Shown: in pieces, positions 52,101 through 62,916 of the stretch
Layout: each line of letters opens with the position of its first letter
Position numbering within the stretch: position 1 is the stretch's first letter
Assembly: GCA_937980205.1 (NCBI GenBank)
Contig: CALJKW010000076.1
Location: 360,552-424,551 of the forward strand
Direction: 5' to 3'
DNA length: 64,000 nucleotides
Source: an uncultured Myxococcales bacterium
GTDB taxonomy: Bacteria > Myxococcota > Myxococcia > Myxococcales > Myxococcaceae
The notes under the pieces: generated by a model
Seen by the model: the letters and a program-made list of their open reading frames with translations, nothing else
Database searches by the model: none
What the model was told of the DNA's origin: nothing
Made by a program: the position numbers and the translations under genes

Positions 52101-54899
52101 CGCGAGGGCGCCGGACATCGAAGGCGAGTTCGTGCCGCCTCCGCTGAAGCGCGCGGCGGGGAGAATCATCGTGTTGTACGAAGGCGTCGCCGTGTACCAG
52201 GTCGCCGCCGCGTCGAAGTCGGGCGCGACACACATGGAGCTGTTGCGCGAAATCGCGAGCGCGTAGCGGCCCGAGCCACCGGCGGCGTTGTCCTGCGGTC
52301 GGCCCCACCGCAGCTTGCAGACGTGGTTCGCATTGCCGTTGCAGTTGTCGATGACAGGCGGACAGTGGCCACCGGCGAACCCGGTCGCGTCGTTGTAGTT
52401 CTCGGTGCAGATCTGCTGATCGTCGACGGTCCTGTAGAACTCGTTGCTCGAGATCCACGGGGCATTGCTGTTGTTGGTACCGCCCGACGTGCTGCGCCGC
52501 GTGACGAGCTCGCCGCCCTTCGTCGTGTACTCGTAATGGTAGTTGTACGTCTGGGCGGTGAAGACCGTCTTCATGCGGTAGTACTGGCACCACTTGTTGT
52601 TCACCACGCTGTACTGGTGCCGCGCGGTGGGGGCCGAGTACCGGCACGTCACGGACGGCGGGTTCGGGTTGTTCAGCTGGAACTGCTGCATCTCGTACCG
52701 GCAGACGTTCATCGTGCCGTTGACCGGGTACACGCGGCGGCGAACCTGGATGTTGCAGTTGACCGTCGGCCGGCTCCAGGTGAACTCCTTGCGCAGGTAC
52801 ATGCAGCGCTTGGGCTGGTTCTCGTCGACGGGGACTCCGTAGTTCTGCAGGCCCACGCCCTCGACGGTGCAGGGCGCATTGCCGGCGCCGCACAGGGCGG
52901 CGTCGTTCGTCTCGAACACGCCCATCTGGCACGAGGCCGGCGGCGCGCTGAACGCACAACCGGAAGTGCCCGTGGTGCCCGAGCACGCGGAGATGGTCGA
53001 GAGGTTGGTGGTGGTGGTCGGCACGCCCGAGTAACCCGGCGGCGGCGTCGTGCGGTTGCGGCGCGTCGGCGAAGTCTCGGCGGGGCCGGCGGACGCCGTC
53101 GGGTTGTTGTGCACCGCGCAGCTGAAGCCCGCGGGGCACTGGTTCGACGGGCCTTCAGGCCCCGTGCGCATCGAGCCGTTGGTCGGGCAGCTGCTGCCGT
53201 TCGGCAGGTTCAGCGTGTAGCTGAAGACCGTGTCGGTGGGCGCGCCGTAGTTGTTGGTGGTGCCATCGAGGCCCGTGCACGCCGGCGGCGTACCGGAGTT
53301 GTCGTACTTCGTCACCGCGCTGCAGCCGTTCGACATCGTGGTCGAGCCCACCGGAATCATGCTGCACCGCGACAGGCCCGCGTTGCAGCCCGCCGGCACG
53401 TGGCCGGGAACCCAGTTGCCGGCGCCACCGACGACCGCCGCACTGGAGAGCAGCAGGTTCCCGCCGCACGAGCCCATTCTTCGGAAGTAGTTGCCGCTGT
53501 TGGTGAGGTTCGGCAGGGGGGTCGTCGTCTGGCCCGTCCCGACAGGGGAGTGGTAGTTGACGGTGCTCGTGCTGAACGTGGTCGGGTTCAGCGCCTCCGA
53601 GACGAGCCTGACGTCGCAGGGGTAGTTGGAGTTGCAGACGGGATTGGTCCACCCGGGGTTGATCGCCGAGCCCGAACCTGCGCCCGCGGCGCCCTCGACC
53701 ATGCCGGTGGTGATGCCGAAGTAGTTCCAGTTGCGCGAGCTGTCGCTGATCGACGTCACGTTCATGAGCGGCCCGTAGGGACACGACGCCGTGTTGTTGA
53801 AGGTGACCGGATTGCCGGTGACCACCCCGCCGTAGGTGTGCGTCGCGCTGACCAGGTTCGCCGGCGGCGTCGCCGGCACGTACGCGCTCGCCTTCAGACT
53901 GTAGGCGCGCTGGTTGGCGGTGGTCTGCTGCGGCATGCTGCTCGCCGAGAACATCGTGCACGGCGAGCTGGAGGTGCACTCGTTCGCGTTGAGCCCCTCC
54001 CAGTTGCCGACGGCCGTGCCGATGGTCGGCGGAGCGGCGAGCGTCTCAGGCGACATGCCCATCGGCGTCGAGCCCGACAGCATGTTCTGCGTGGGGCACG
54101 TCGCGGTGCTCGGCGCGACGTACTTCACCGTGTAGATACCGCCGACCGAAGGCGTCGCGGTCTGGTTCACGACGACGGGCATCGCCGACTTGCTGGTGTA
54201 GTTCAGGCTGGTGTTGCACGCGTTCTCCGTACCCGTCCCGGACGGCGCGGGGCTCGCGAACATCATGGGAACCGCGTCGCTCGGGTACTCGTACACGGCG
54301 CAGTTGTGGTTCGTGGTGATCGCGTTCGTCTTGCGGATGAGGTACCGGTTCGCGCCGTTCGCGGTGTCGAGGCAGCGGCCGTTCTTCGCGCCGCTTCCGC
54401 TGCCCGACGGGAAGAGCTCCGTCGCGGTGACCGAGGGGAACGTGGTGCCCGAGCCCGTCAGGTCGACGGGCGAGGTGAACCGCGTCTCAGGCCCGACGTA
54501 CCCGGGCTTGAACATCTTGTCGTAGTAGCAGCGCGTGTAGCGCGTATCGTCGGTCTCGTACTTGACGAGGAACTGGTAGTAGGACGCCAGGCCGATGCGC
54601 GCCTCACCGGCGAACTGCGGCAGGGTGTTGTAGACGACCTTCTTCGCGATGCAGAACTTGCTCGTGCACGGCAGACCCTGGTTGTTGGTGTCGAAGTCAC
54701 CACCCGGGTCCGTCATCTGAATCGGCGTGCTGAACGGGTCGACCGGCGCGACCTTCATCGACGTCGAGGTGTCGAAGATGATCTGCACGCGCGGCTTGGG
54801 CGGGCCGCTCTGCGCCCAACCCGGGGCCGCCAGGAGCAGCGCGACCACCGCCGACGTCCACCGCCACACGTGAGTGTTCGAAGCCGATTGTGCGTTCAT
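49176..54899 (-). CDS. Very large PilY1-like tip adhesin
   Basis: 1907 residues, against about 1160 for Pseudomonas PilY1. Signal peptide to about residue 29, GGGGAG site before the ATG. The vWA domain starts at VQIIFDTSTS (MIDAS DxSxS at Asp43) and continues with ARIGLASYYQF near 105. The remaining vWA elements (FTPLKGSL, then VVLATDGLENS) only return at about 1080-1120. The 850 or so residues between are Cys-, Asn-, Thr- and Pro-rich. The C-terminal 700 residues form a PilY1-type beta-propeller (SLFALKIQDDG, YVLDALTGSLIRRY, TVVIGGKTGSLYEM, YYVGTGDVENP). Probably the tip adhesin of type IVa pili, made first in this operon. Confidence 0.88.
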   Translation of the reverse strand: MNAQSASNTHVWRWTSAVVALLLAAPGWAQSGPPKPRVQIIFDTSTSMKVAPVDPFSTPIQMTDPGGDFDTNNQGLPCTSKFCIAKKVVYNTLPQFAGEARIGLASYYQFLVKYETDDTRYTRCYYDKMFKPGYVGPETRFTSPVDLTGSGTTFPSVTATELFPSGSGSGAKNGRCLDTANGANRYLIRKTNAITTNHNCAVYEYPSDAVPMMFASPAPSGTGTENACNTSLNYTSKSAMPVVVNQTATPSVGGIYTVKYVAPSTATCPTQNMLSGSTPMGMSPETLAAPPTIGTAVGNWEGLNANECTSSSPCTMFSASSMPQQTTANQRAYSLKASAYVPATPPANLVSATHTYGGVVTGNPVTFNNTASCPYGPLMNVTSISDSSRNWNYFGITTGMVEGAAGAGSGSAINPGWTNPVCNSNYPCDVRLVSEALNPTTFSTSTVNYHSPVGTGQTTTPLPNLTNSGNYFRRMGSCGGNLLLSSAAVVGGAGNWVPGHVPAGCNAGLSRCSMIPVGSTTMSNGCSAVTKYDNSGTPPACTGLDGTTNNYGAPTDTVFSYTLNLPNGSSCPTNGSMRTGPEGPSNQCPAGFSCAVHNNPTASAGPAETSPTRRNRTTPPPGYSGVPTTTTNLSTISACSGTTGTSGCAFSAPPASCQMGVFETNDAALCGAGNAPCTVEGVGLQNYGVPVDENQPKRCMYLRKEFTWSRPTVNCNIQVRRRVYPVNGTMNVCRYEMQQFQLNNPNPPSVTCRYSAPTARHQYSVVNNKWCQYYRMKTVFTAQTYNYHYEYTTKGGELVTRRSTSGGTNNSNAPWISSNEFYRTVDDQQICTENYNDATGFAGGHCPPVIDNCNGNANHVCKLRWGRPQDNAAGGSGRYALAISRNSSMCVAPDFDAAATWYTATPSYNTMILPAARFSGGGTNSPSMSGALAAAGDPLAFATACQQDGAPAAATYRLFSDWYQPGVSNGASPTNATVGPLLPGTVTRSWNNQATKESGWSGIGGDGTLFPAGIPTSPAGNFVPIPDDTDPSGGQAALNEALGLCELPNATTVDPMTFAWNKKGMCMVSDYFRNGPPEIKDFTPLKGSLQNAADYLMGMRDHDIDRECRDYFVVLATDGLENSPAAFTDPDLVSTVASMKSHVPTGYPTNTTGIRTYVIGFGDLVSGSASASLDAMAAAGGTGSAFTASDQASLQTALSLVLTQITSGTFSRSKPSLSTDGQRIYAGNFQRGLGASASPEWQGFLRAYAIDPTTGALSEKWEYSQKLNAVADNTRVLKTEVAGTTYNFSSSVSQVRNAIEAGIPLPMTVAPISLDGTDVIDFVRNPGVPSNSFQDYISILNPKPKRLSRAGAIEHSSAVVVGRSGFGPDWGGTTATQRTEYQQWQARTKPCAPGDTPGTNCRPLRILVGGSEGMLHAIEDRADTTANPTCATDEMDPACPNGHEKWGWVPSSQLPELYRTMMSNQKNVDNTMAVTDVCGTISGSWPSANSGDSASCDDGDWFTMGIGSLREGGRSLFALKIQDDGTPAFMWNFNHSDLGTTWSIPIIARIRYNGEDKFAAVFGGGMQCATCGSAGDSMYVLDALTGSLIRRYNSVGGGSNSLPGRPAMFRRPANPYLDTVVIGGKTGSLYEMRFANTSAAQQDNDSFWTPSRFFDPEDPNDAPSTLGVATPIQTIVRTPAWDAPPGMTPPSYTLSNANAACGTPSICPVATVTTLPLPGGTAPPIYNRPKVGTVVDGSGNLGDYYVGTGDVENPGTPAWNTNYIYALHDKNEQLSSGQHDGVPLWVVRLPHRNEQIVSEPVLVSGALVVATYIPPTASSSCALAGDTVLYSFDPKGGTLVPTLITPANQPGAGTKTAVVKLDNFGIPSDLVAYKGNIAVNGSQGGITTLGFQPPTKGGDIRSFRRIR

Positions 54900-55072
54900 G
54901 TGCTCCCCGCGGACAAAGCGCTGACGCCCCGGCTGCAACTCCCGTGCTGCGGGCGGCGCGACGAAGGTTTCAGACATCTTGCGGAGTTCGGCGTCGGCCC
55001 CTCGCGGAAAGGCACGAAGCCGCAAAGCTTTCTGCTCGGACGCGGAAAAACATGCGATGTACGCCGTGCGAT
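54900..55072 (-). promoter_or_regulatory. Leader upstream of the PilY1-like gene
   Basis: 173 bases. The only firm element is the strong ribosome site GGGGAG six bases before the PilY1 ATG. Small inverted pieces (GGCTTCGTGCC) exist. No c-di-GMP-I riboswitch consensus was found. An internal promoter here is possible because the upstream lipoprotein gene is otherwise separate. Confidence 0.35.
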
Positions 55073-56479
55073 CTAAGGACCCGTCACGAGCCGGGACACG
55101 TTGGGGTCGATGAAGGTGAACAGGCTCGCGGGGTATTGATCGAACCGCGAAGGGCCGCCGTCGGGGTCCGAGTACACGATGCTCGCAGCCCCTCCGCCGA
55201 AGGGGCGAACCACCACGACGTCGGTGGTTCCGCGGCGAGCGAGCGACCACAGCGCGCGCGCGTCGTCGAGCTTGCCTTCGCACGGCGTGGCCATGGTGAT
55301 GCCCGCGTCCGGCGCGAGAGTGGCGTAGGCGCCGAGGTTCGCCGCCGCGCCGTTCGCGTCGATCGACCACAGCTCGCACGGAGGGAAATCGGACCCCGCC
55401 TGGCCCAGCACCAGCAGAAAGCCGGTCGGCGAGGCGCGCACGTTTCGGATGTACTGGTTGTTGATGTACGGCGTCAGGCTGCGGCCCATGAAGCCGGAGA
55501 TCGGCGTGTCGGTGCCCCCGTCGTCGCGCACCACATCGCCGGCATCCGAGCGGCCGAGCGCCAGGCCGTTCGGGCCGAGCGCCAGCAGCTCGAGCCCGGT
55601 GTACGCCGGCACCGGGTCTGCGCCCTCGTAGTAGGTGCTGTCGCAGAGGTAGACGACCGAGCCCGTGTCGGGGCGCACCCAGAAGCGCTGGCCCGGCTCG
55701 CACGCGGGAGTCGGGACGACGAGGTCATTCGCTCTGAGGTCGGGCAGCACGGAGATCTGCGCGCCGCCGTCCTGGCCCTGGCGCATCAGGTCCATCGAAG
55801 CCTCGAACAGCCGCGCCGGCGGGCCGATGTCGAGATAGAGCAGCGTCCCGCTGGGACGGATGACGGCGCTGAACAGGTCGGCCTTCGGCGGCAACATCAC
55901 GAGGTCGTCGGTGTTGAGGACGCCGCCGGCGTCGGGGGCCATGTCCGAGATGCTGTAGACGGGCTGCCCCTCGACGAAAGTGCCGAGCAGCAGCACCGAG
56001 CCGGCGTCGAAGAAGAGCGGGGGCCCCGCGTCGCTCATGCCTGCGTCGTGCGGCCCCGCGTCCGATGAGGTCATGCCACCGTCGTCGTCGCCGCCGTCGA
56101 GGCCTCCATCGGGCGGCGCGCCGACGAAGATGCGGACGCGCGTGGTGACGCCGTTCCAGCTCGCCTCGACGGTCAGGTTGCCGCTGCACCCCATCTGCGC
56201 GGCCGCGTCGCACGAGAACGTCGCGGTGCCGGCGCCGTTCATCTCGAGCGTGACGGTCGTGCTCGAGAGCGTGCCGGCCGCGGCGGTGAGCGAGACGGTG
56301 CCGGTGCCGGGGTTGCCCTCCGCGGTCCTGGCGGTGAAGGTGAGGGTCGAGGTTTGCCCCCGGTCGTCGATGCGCGAGGGGTTCGCGCGCGCAGTCAGCG
56401 TGGGGCTCGAGGGCTCGACCGGCGGCGGACACGCGACGAGCACACCGGCGGCGATCAGGGCGAGGCGATGGTGGCTCAT
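55073..56479 (-). CDS. Ig-domain lipoprotein preceding the pilus genes
   Basis: 468 residues. Lipobox VLVACPPP (about Cys17). Residues 25-120 are an Ig-like Big-1-type domain (SPTLTARANPSRIDDRG, STLTFTARTAEGNPGTGTVS). A DGG/DAG-rich linker follows around 125-160, then a beta-propeller-like region with several Asp-Ala-Gly and YLCDSTYYEG segments. Surface-exposed. It lies 173 bases upstream of PilY1 in the same orientation, so the two may share a transcript. Confidence 0.7.
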   Translation of the reverse strand: MSHHRLALIAAGVLVACPPPVEPSSPTLTARANPSRIDDRGQTSTLTFTARTAEGNPGTGTVSLTAAAGTLSSTTVTLEMNGAGTATFSCDAAAQMGCSGNLTVEASWNGVTTRVRIFVGAPPDGGLDGGDDDGGMTSSDAGPHDAGMSDAGPPLFFDAGSVLLLGTFVEGQPVYSISDMAPDAGGVLNTDDLVMLPPKADLFSAVIRPSGTLLYLDIGPPARLFEASMDLMRQGQDGGAQISVLPDLRANDLVVPTPACEPGQRFWVRPDTGSVVYLCDSTYYEGADPVPAYTGLELLALGPNGLALGRSDAGDVVRDDGGTDTPISGFMGRSLTPYINNQYIRNVRASPTGFLLVLGQAGSDFPPCELWSIDANGAAANLGAYATLAPDAGITMATPCEGKLDDARALWSLARRGTTDVVVVRPFGGGAASIVYSDPDGGPSRFDQYPASLFTFIDPNVSRLVTGP

Positions 56480-56534
56480 GCGGAAGGCGATTGTTCAGCG
56501 GTGGCCCGCTGCTTCGCAAGAAACCGACTCGCGC

Positions 56535-56683
56535 ACGGGCAGCTCGAGCGGGAGGCCGTCGTAGGCGACCTCGCCCTGCCCGCTGAACTCTTCCCGCGCC
56601 TGCTGCAAGAGCGGGCGGTGTCGACGTCGCGCCGCGACGAGAGGTGGGTGAAAATGAGCCGGCGCGACTTCGACTCGCGGGCG
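56535..56683 (-). pseudogene. Duplicated 3' fragment of rnz
   Basis: 149 bases align with 59247-59396 of the real rnz, with about five differences, one being a single-base deletion in the G-run (cgggc against cggggc). The deletion breaks the frame after SKSRRLIFTHLSSRRDVDT; the second half reads EEFSGQGEVAYDGLPLELP in another frame. So it is a nonfunctional partial copy, recent enough to be almost identical. Confidence 0.88.
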
Positions 56684-56850
56684 CAGGGTGAGCTGGTGCT
56701 GCACGTCCCGCCGCGCCTCCAGGGCATGCACCGCGTTCATGATGAGGTTGAGGAACACTTGCGTCGAGCGGCGGTACGTCGGCCACCTCGCGCGCGACGG
56801 TCACGGGTCCGCGCAGGTGCGTTGCGGCCATGCGAACGTGGGCTCGAGCG
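56684..56850 (-). pseudogene. Fragment of a histidine kinase ATPase domain
   Basis: Minus-strand frame reads QVFLNLIMNAVHALEARRD, the N-box of the HATPase_c domain of two-component kinases (ATP-binding Asn). Upstream, in another frame, VTVAREVADV resembles the helix that precedes it. No start, H-box or G-boxes are present. The fragment abuts the rnz copy directly, so the two look joined by recombination. Confidence 0.65.
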
Positions 56851-56944
56851 GGTCGCCTGCGACCCGAAGTCCACCCCAACCCGGGTCCGGCGCCGCGATT
56901 TCCGCAGCTGAGCCGCTGGCGCGCCTGTTGCTGCGGCGGACGTC

Positions 56945-57388
56945 ATGCGCGCCGCGTTCGCCAGCTCTTGCCTGCTCGCTGCCTGTAGCGCCGCCGAGCA
57001 ACCCGCGGCCTTCGTCGGGAACGTCGCGGATCCGACGGTGGCAGCCGCGCCGCTCGCGCCGGTGAGCCGCCGCGCGGGCGACCAGCCGTGCGCGCGGCTG
57101 ACGGTCACGCCCGCGCCAGTCGGCGCGGTGCACCTGACGGACGTCTCGGTGCTGAACGTCGACGTCGCGTTGGAGTGCCGTGGAAGCGTCGTGTCGGTCG
57201 AGCTGGCGTCGCCACGCGGCAGCCCGCATGAGGTTCGCTCGCTGTCCGCGGCGTTGGGGCGCGCCTCGTTCAGCTTCCCCATCGCGGGCACCACCATCGC
57301 GCAGCGGGGGCTCTGGGGCCGGTGGTCGATTCGCGCGCTGCTCGATGGGCGCCCCGCGGCCACGGCCTCCCTGGAGCTCGAGCGGTGA
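56945..57388 (+). CDS. Small lipoprotein preceding a beta-propeller gene
   Basis: 147 residues. Signal/lipobox SSCLLAACSA (Cys14). The body is beta-rich, with a Cys pair (QPCARLTVT, ALECRGSVVSVELAS). It overlaps the following gene by GTGA, so the two are coupled; the product may dock with the propeller protein. No family recognised. Confidence 0.6.
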   Translation: MRAAFASSCLLAACSAAEQPAAFVGNVADPTVAAAPLAPVSRRAGDQPCARLTVTPAPVGAVHLTDVSVLNVDVALECRGSVVSVELASPRGSPHEVRSLSAALGRASFSFPIAGTTIAQRGLWGRWSIRALLDGRPAATASLELER

Positions 57389-58893
57389 GGGCGCCGCTGC
57401 TCGTATTGACGGTGTGGTCCACGGCTGCCGCGGCAGAGGTGCCCGACGTCGTGAGCTTCGTCGCGATCGCGAGGGACGAAGCCGTGCGCCTGCGATGGAC
57501 GAACCCCGCCGACCACTCCGGCGTGCTGATTCTCAGGGCCGCCGAAGCGATCGATGCTGCTCCCGCCGACGGAGTCACCTATTCCGTCGGGCAGTCCCTC
57601 GGGAATGCCGTGGTGGTGTACGCCGACGCCGACAGCGTCGTCGCGACGTTCGACGACGCGGCGCTCGTGAACGGCACCCGCTACCGGTACCGCATCTACA
57701 ACCTCGACGCGCTCACGCGCTATTCCAGCGGAAACGTTCCGACCTCGAGCGGAGTCGACGCCACGCCGTCGTCGGGCACGGGCACGACGTCGAAGTGGTG
57801 CTACGCCGTGGGAGCTGCCGCCGTGATGCAGCCCGTCGCCGATCTCGGAGCCGGCGTCTTCTTCGCTGGCAACGCGGGGACGGTGAACGCGTCCAACACC
57901 GCCGCGGGGAGCGCCGCCGACGGGGATGAGCGGTGGCGGCCGCTGCGCCTGCCGGGCTCGGTGCAGGCGCGCTTTCCGGTGGTGACGCTGTACCAGGAAG
58001 CGCAGAAGACCATCTTGACCGGCGACTCGAGCGGACACGCGTACGCGGTGAACGCCGCGACCGGCGCGCTGCGGTGGACGGCGCTCGCCGGCGCTTCGTT
58101 GGGCGATGCGATCGTCGCACAGCCCGTCGTGCAGCTTCGGGCGTACGCCGACGCGGCCTTCGCCGCGGCGAACCCGAACCGAGATCTGATCTTCTTCGCG
58201 ACGCGCAACGCGAGCGCAGTCTCGAACACGGTCTACGCCCTCGACGCACCCAGCGGTGTCGAGGTCTGGCGGTACGCGCCCGGAGATCTGGACGTCGTGA
58301 ACGGCGGCATGCTGGTCGATTACGAGGGCAACCGCTTGTTCGTCGCGTCCCGCTCGAACGCCGGCACCCAGCAGTCGCTGCGGGTGCTCGACAGCCTCAC
58401 CGGCGCGTACCTGACCGGCTTCTCGCTCGGCGACATCGACACGGGCGTGGTCCTCAACACGTCGCTGAACCAGGCGCTGGTCGCCACCACATCCGGCGCG
58501 GTCTGGGGCATCGCGCTCGGCGACCTCTCCGTCGCGTTTCAGGTCGCGGTCGGGCCGCCAGCGAGCTGGCCGTTTCCCGCGGGCAATGGCTTCATCGTCT
58601 CGCTCACCTCCGGTGCGGTGCAGCGCTGGTCGGTGTCGGGAGCGAGCACGGAGCTGATGTGGACGGCGGCGGTGGCAGATCCGTCAGGGGTGAACCTCGA
58701 CTACGTCGCCCAGGTCGCCTACGTCGGAAGCAGCGATGGCAAGGTCCACCAGCTGTCGCTGGCCACCGGCGCCGACCAGCTGCAGCTCGATCTCGCGGAC
58801 GGGACGACCGGCACGCCCAGCATCGACACGGTCTCGAGGCGCATGCACGTGGGCACGCTCGGCGGTCACGTGTGTGCCCTCGCGCTTCCGTGA
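57385..58893 (+). CDS. PQQ-binding-like beta-propeller protein
   Basis: 502 residues from GTG. Export signal LLVLTVWSTAAAAE. Residues 20-110 resemble a fibronectin type III-like domain (VRLRWTNPADHSGVLILR, NGTRYRYRIYNLD). From about 130 on, blades of a PQQ/quinoprotein-like propeller are seen (TGDSSGHAYAVNAATGALRW, NTVYALDAPSGVEVWRYA, TTSGAVWGIALGDLSVAF, VGSSDGKVHQLSLATGA). The Trp-docking repeats support the fold; no quinone ligands can be claimed. Secreted, function unknown. Confidence 0.75.
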   Translation: MRAPLLVLTVWSTAAAAEVPDVVSFVAIARDEAVRLRWTNPADHSGVLILRAAEAIDAAPADGVTYSVGQSLGNAVVVYADADSVVATFDDAALVNGTRYRYRIYNLDALTRYSSGNVPTSSGVDATPSSGTGTTSKWCYAVGAAAVMQPVADLGAGVFFAGNAGTVNASNTAAGSAADGDERWRPLRLPGSVQARFPVVTLYQEAQKTILTGDSSGHAYAVNAATGALRWTALAGASLGDAIVAQPVVQLRAYADAAFAAANPNRDLIFFATRNASAVSNTVYALDAPSGVEVWRYAPGDLDVVNGGMLVDYEGNRLFVASRSNAGTQQSLRVLDSLTGAYLTGFSLGDIDTGVVLNTSLNQALVATTSGAVWGIALGDLSVAFQVAVGPPASWPFPAGNGFIVSLTSGAVQRWSVSGASTELMWTAAVADPSGVNLDYVAQVAYVGSSDGKVHQLSLATGADQLQLDLADGTTGTPSIDTVSRRMHVGTLGGHVCALALP

Positions 58894-58934
58894 CGGCTCG
58901 CGAAGGCTGCACGCCCGACCCGTCACAGACGCCT

Positions 58935-59218
58935 TCAGTTTCGTGCCGCTGGCTTGCCGGCTCGTCGGTCAGGGACCCTCGGGCCCGCGGGCTCGAACAC
59001 GTACCAGAGCGACACGATGGTCGAGGGCGGAGCCTGGCTGCCGAGCTCTGAGGGGTCATGGCGCTCGCCGTCCTTGCGAGGAGCACCGGCGCATCGACGG
59101 TGAAGCTGACCGAGCCGATGACGAGCTTGTCGCCCGCGACGCGCTCGACGCGACCGTAGGCGTACTTCAGCGTCGGCTCGAGCGGCACGACGGCCGGGGG
59201 CGCGACGTTCTTCTTCAC
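58935..59218 (-). pseudogene. Frameshifted small gene next to rnz
   Basis: A GTG start 18 bases below rnz gives KKNVAPPAVVPLEPTLKYAY then GRVERVAGDKLVIGSVSFTV, convincing beta-type coding sequence. After about residue 47 the frame degrades, while another frame shows PPSTIVSLWYVFEPAGPR to a stop at 58935. One indel would rejoin them. No family recognised. Could also be a sequencing error. Confidence 0.4.
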
Positions 59219-59236
59219 GCTGCCCGATACCGCCGA

Positions 59237-60175
59237 CTATTCCCTGACGGGCAGCTCGAGCGAGAGGCCGTCGTAGGCGACCTCGCACTGCCCGCTGAAC
59301 TCTTCCCGCGCCTGCTGCAAGAGCGGGGCGGTGTCGACGTCGTGCCGCGACGAGAGGTGGGTGAGAATGAGCCGGCGCGACTTCGACTCGCGGGCGACGC
59401 GGCCGGCCTCGCGCGCGGTGGAGTGCCGCGTCTCGAGCGCGCGCTCCTGCTCGTCGTCGCTGAACGTGGCCTCGTGCACGAGCAGATCGGCGCCGGCGGC
59501 CGCGGCGGTGAGCGCGGCGCAGGGGCGGGTGTCGCCCGAGATGACGACCTTGCGGCCGGCGCGGGCGCCCCCCATGACCTGGGAGGGGGCCACGACGGTG
59601 CCGTCTTCGAGGGTCAGCGTCTCGCCGCGCTGCAGGCGGCCGAAGGCGGGGCCGGGGGGCACGCCCAACGCTCGGGCCTTCTCGGGGTCGAAGCGGCCGG
59701 GGCGCGTCTTCTCGTCGATGACGTAGCCCAGCGCGTTCACGCGGTGGTCGACGCGCACGGCCCTCACCGCGTAGCTGCCGCGGTCGAGGGTCTCTCCGCC
59801 CTTGAGCTCGACGACCTCGATGGGAAACGAGAGGCGCTCGACGCCGAGGTGGATGGCCTGGTCGAGCAGGCGCGTGGCGGGCGGCGGGCCGTGCAGCTTG
59901 AGCTTCTCGGTGCGCCCGCCCATGCCGAGCGTGCGCAGGAAGCCGATGATTCCCAGGTAGTGGTCGGCGTGGAAGTGCGTGAAGAAGACGGCGTCGACCG
60001 CGAAGCCGGTGCCGAAGCGAATCATCTGCCGCTGGCTGCCCTCGCCGCAGTCGAACAGCAAGAGGTCGGTATCGGCCTTGACCGCGAGGCCGGACACGTT
60101 GCGGTGCAGCGTGGGCGCCGCAGCGGACGTTCCCAGGAACGTCAGGCGGATGATCGACATGCCGGAGGAGGACAT
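59237..60175 (-). CDS. rnz: Ribonuclease Z
   Basis: Processes tRNA 3' ends. 312 residues (from ATG 60175; ATG 60160 giving MSIIRLTFLGTSAA is equally possible). Metallo-beta-lactamase motif HFHADH at residues 67-72, substrate region FLGTSAAAPT, FDCGEGSQRQM (family-diagnostic GEGTQRQ), VISGDTRPC and VHEATF with metal ligands, and THLSSRH near the C-terminus (the segment duplicated at 56.6 kb). Downstream of hppA in the same orientation with a 125-base spacer. Confidence 0.93.
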   Translation of the reverse strand: MSSSGMSIIRLTFLGTSAAAPTLHRNVSGLAVKADTDLLLFDCGEGSQRQMIRFGTGFAVDAVFFTHFHADHYLGIIGFLRTLGMGGRTEKLKLHGPPPATRLLDQAIHLGVERLSFPIEVVELKGGETLDRGSYAVRAVRVDHRVNALGYVIDEKTRPGRFDPEKARALGVPPGPAFGRLQRGETLTLEDGTVVAPSQVMGGARAGRKVVISGDTRPCAALTAAAAGADLLVHEATFSDDEQERALETRHSTAREAGRVARESKSRRLILTHLSSRHDVDTAPLLQQAREEFSGQCEVAYDGLSLELPVRE

Positions 60176-60206
60176 GGGCGATCAGCTTTCAGGTGCGAAA
60201 AACACG

Positions 60207-60280
60207 ACGTCCACGCTCACGATCCGTGCGCACACGGCTGACGACGCCGTGGACGTGGACGTGGACGTGGACGTGGACGT
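60207..60280 (-). repeat. Hexamer repeat and possible hairpin between hppA and rnz
   Basis: Five tandem GTGGAC units at 60249-60278, 22 bases past the hppA stop. ACGTCCACG at 60207-60215 pairs perfectly with CGTGGACGT at 60248-60256 and with later repeat units, so several alternative stems are possible. This could act as hppA terminator or attenuator before rnz. Confidence 0.7.
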
Positions 60281-60300
60281 CAGTTGTCGTCCCTTCGGCG

Positions 60301-62847
<2,547 letters not shown>

Positions 62848-62916
62848 TGGGTGGTTTCCTGTAGGGGAACTTTTCGGGCGCGCGCATAACACGGCTTTGG
62901 TAGAAGCCAAAGCCCC

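Noticed and set aside
54900..55072. c-di-GMP riboswitch upstream of the pilus adhesin
   Set aside because: Looked for the GEMM core with two paired helices; only scattered GCAAAG-like bits occur, and those are on the opposite strand.
49527..55076. 1849-codon open frame on the plus strand opposite the PilY1 gene
   Set aside because: Arg/Val/Ala-rich antisense shadow without any motif or start context, whereas the minus-strand protein has a signal peptide, vWA and propeller motifs.
60249..60278. Short CRISPR-like array
   Set aside because: Repeats are contiguous hexamers without spacers.
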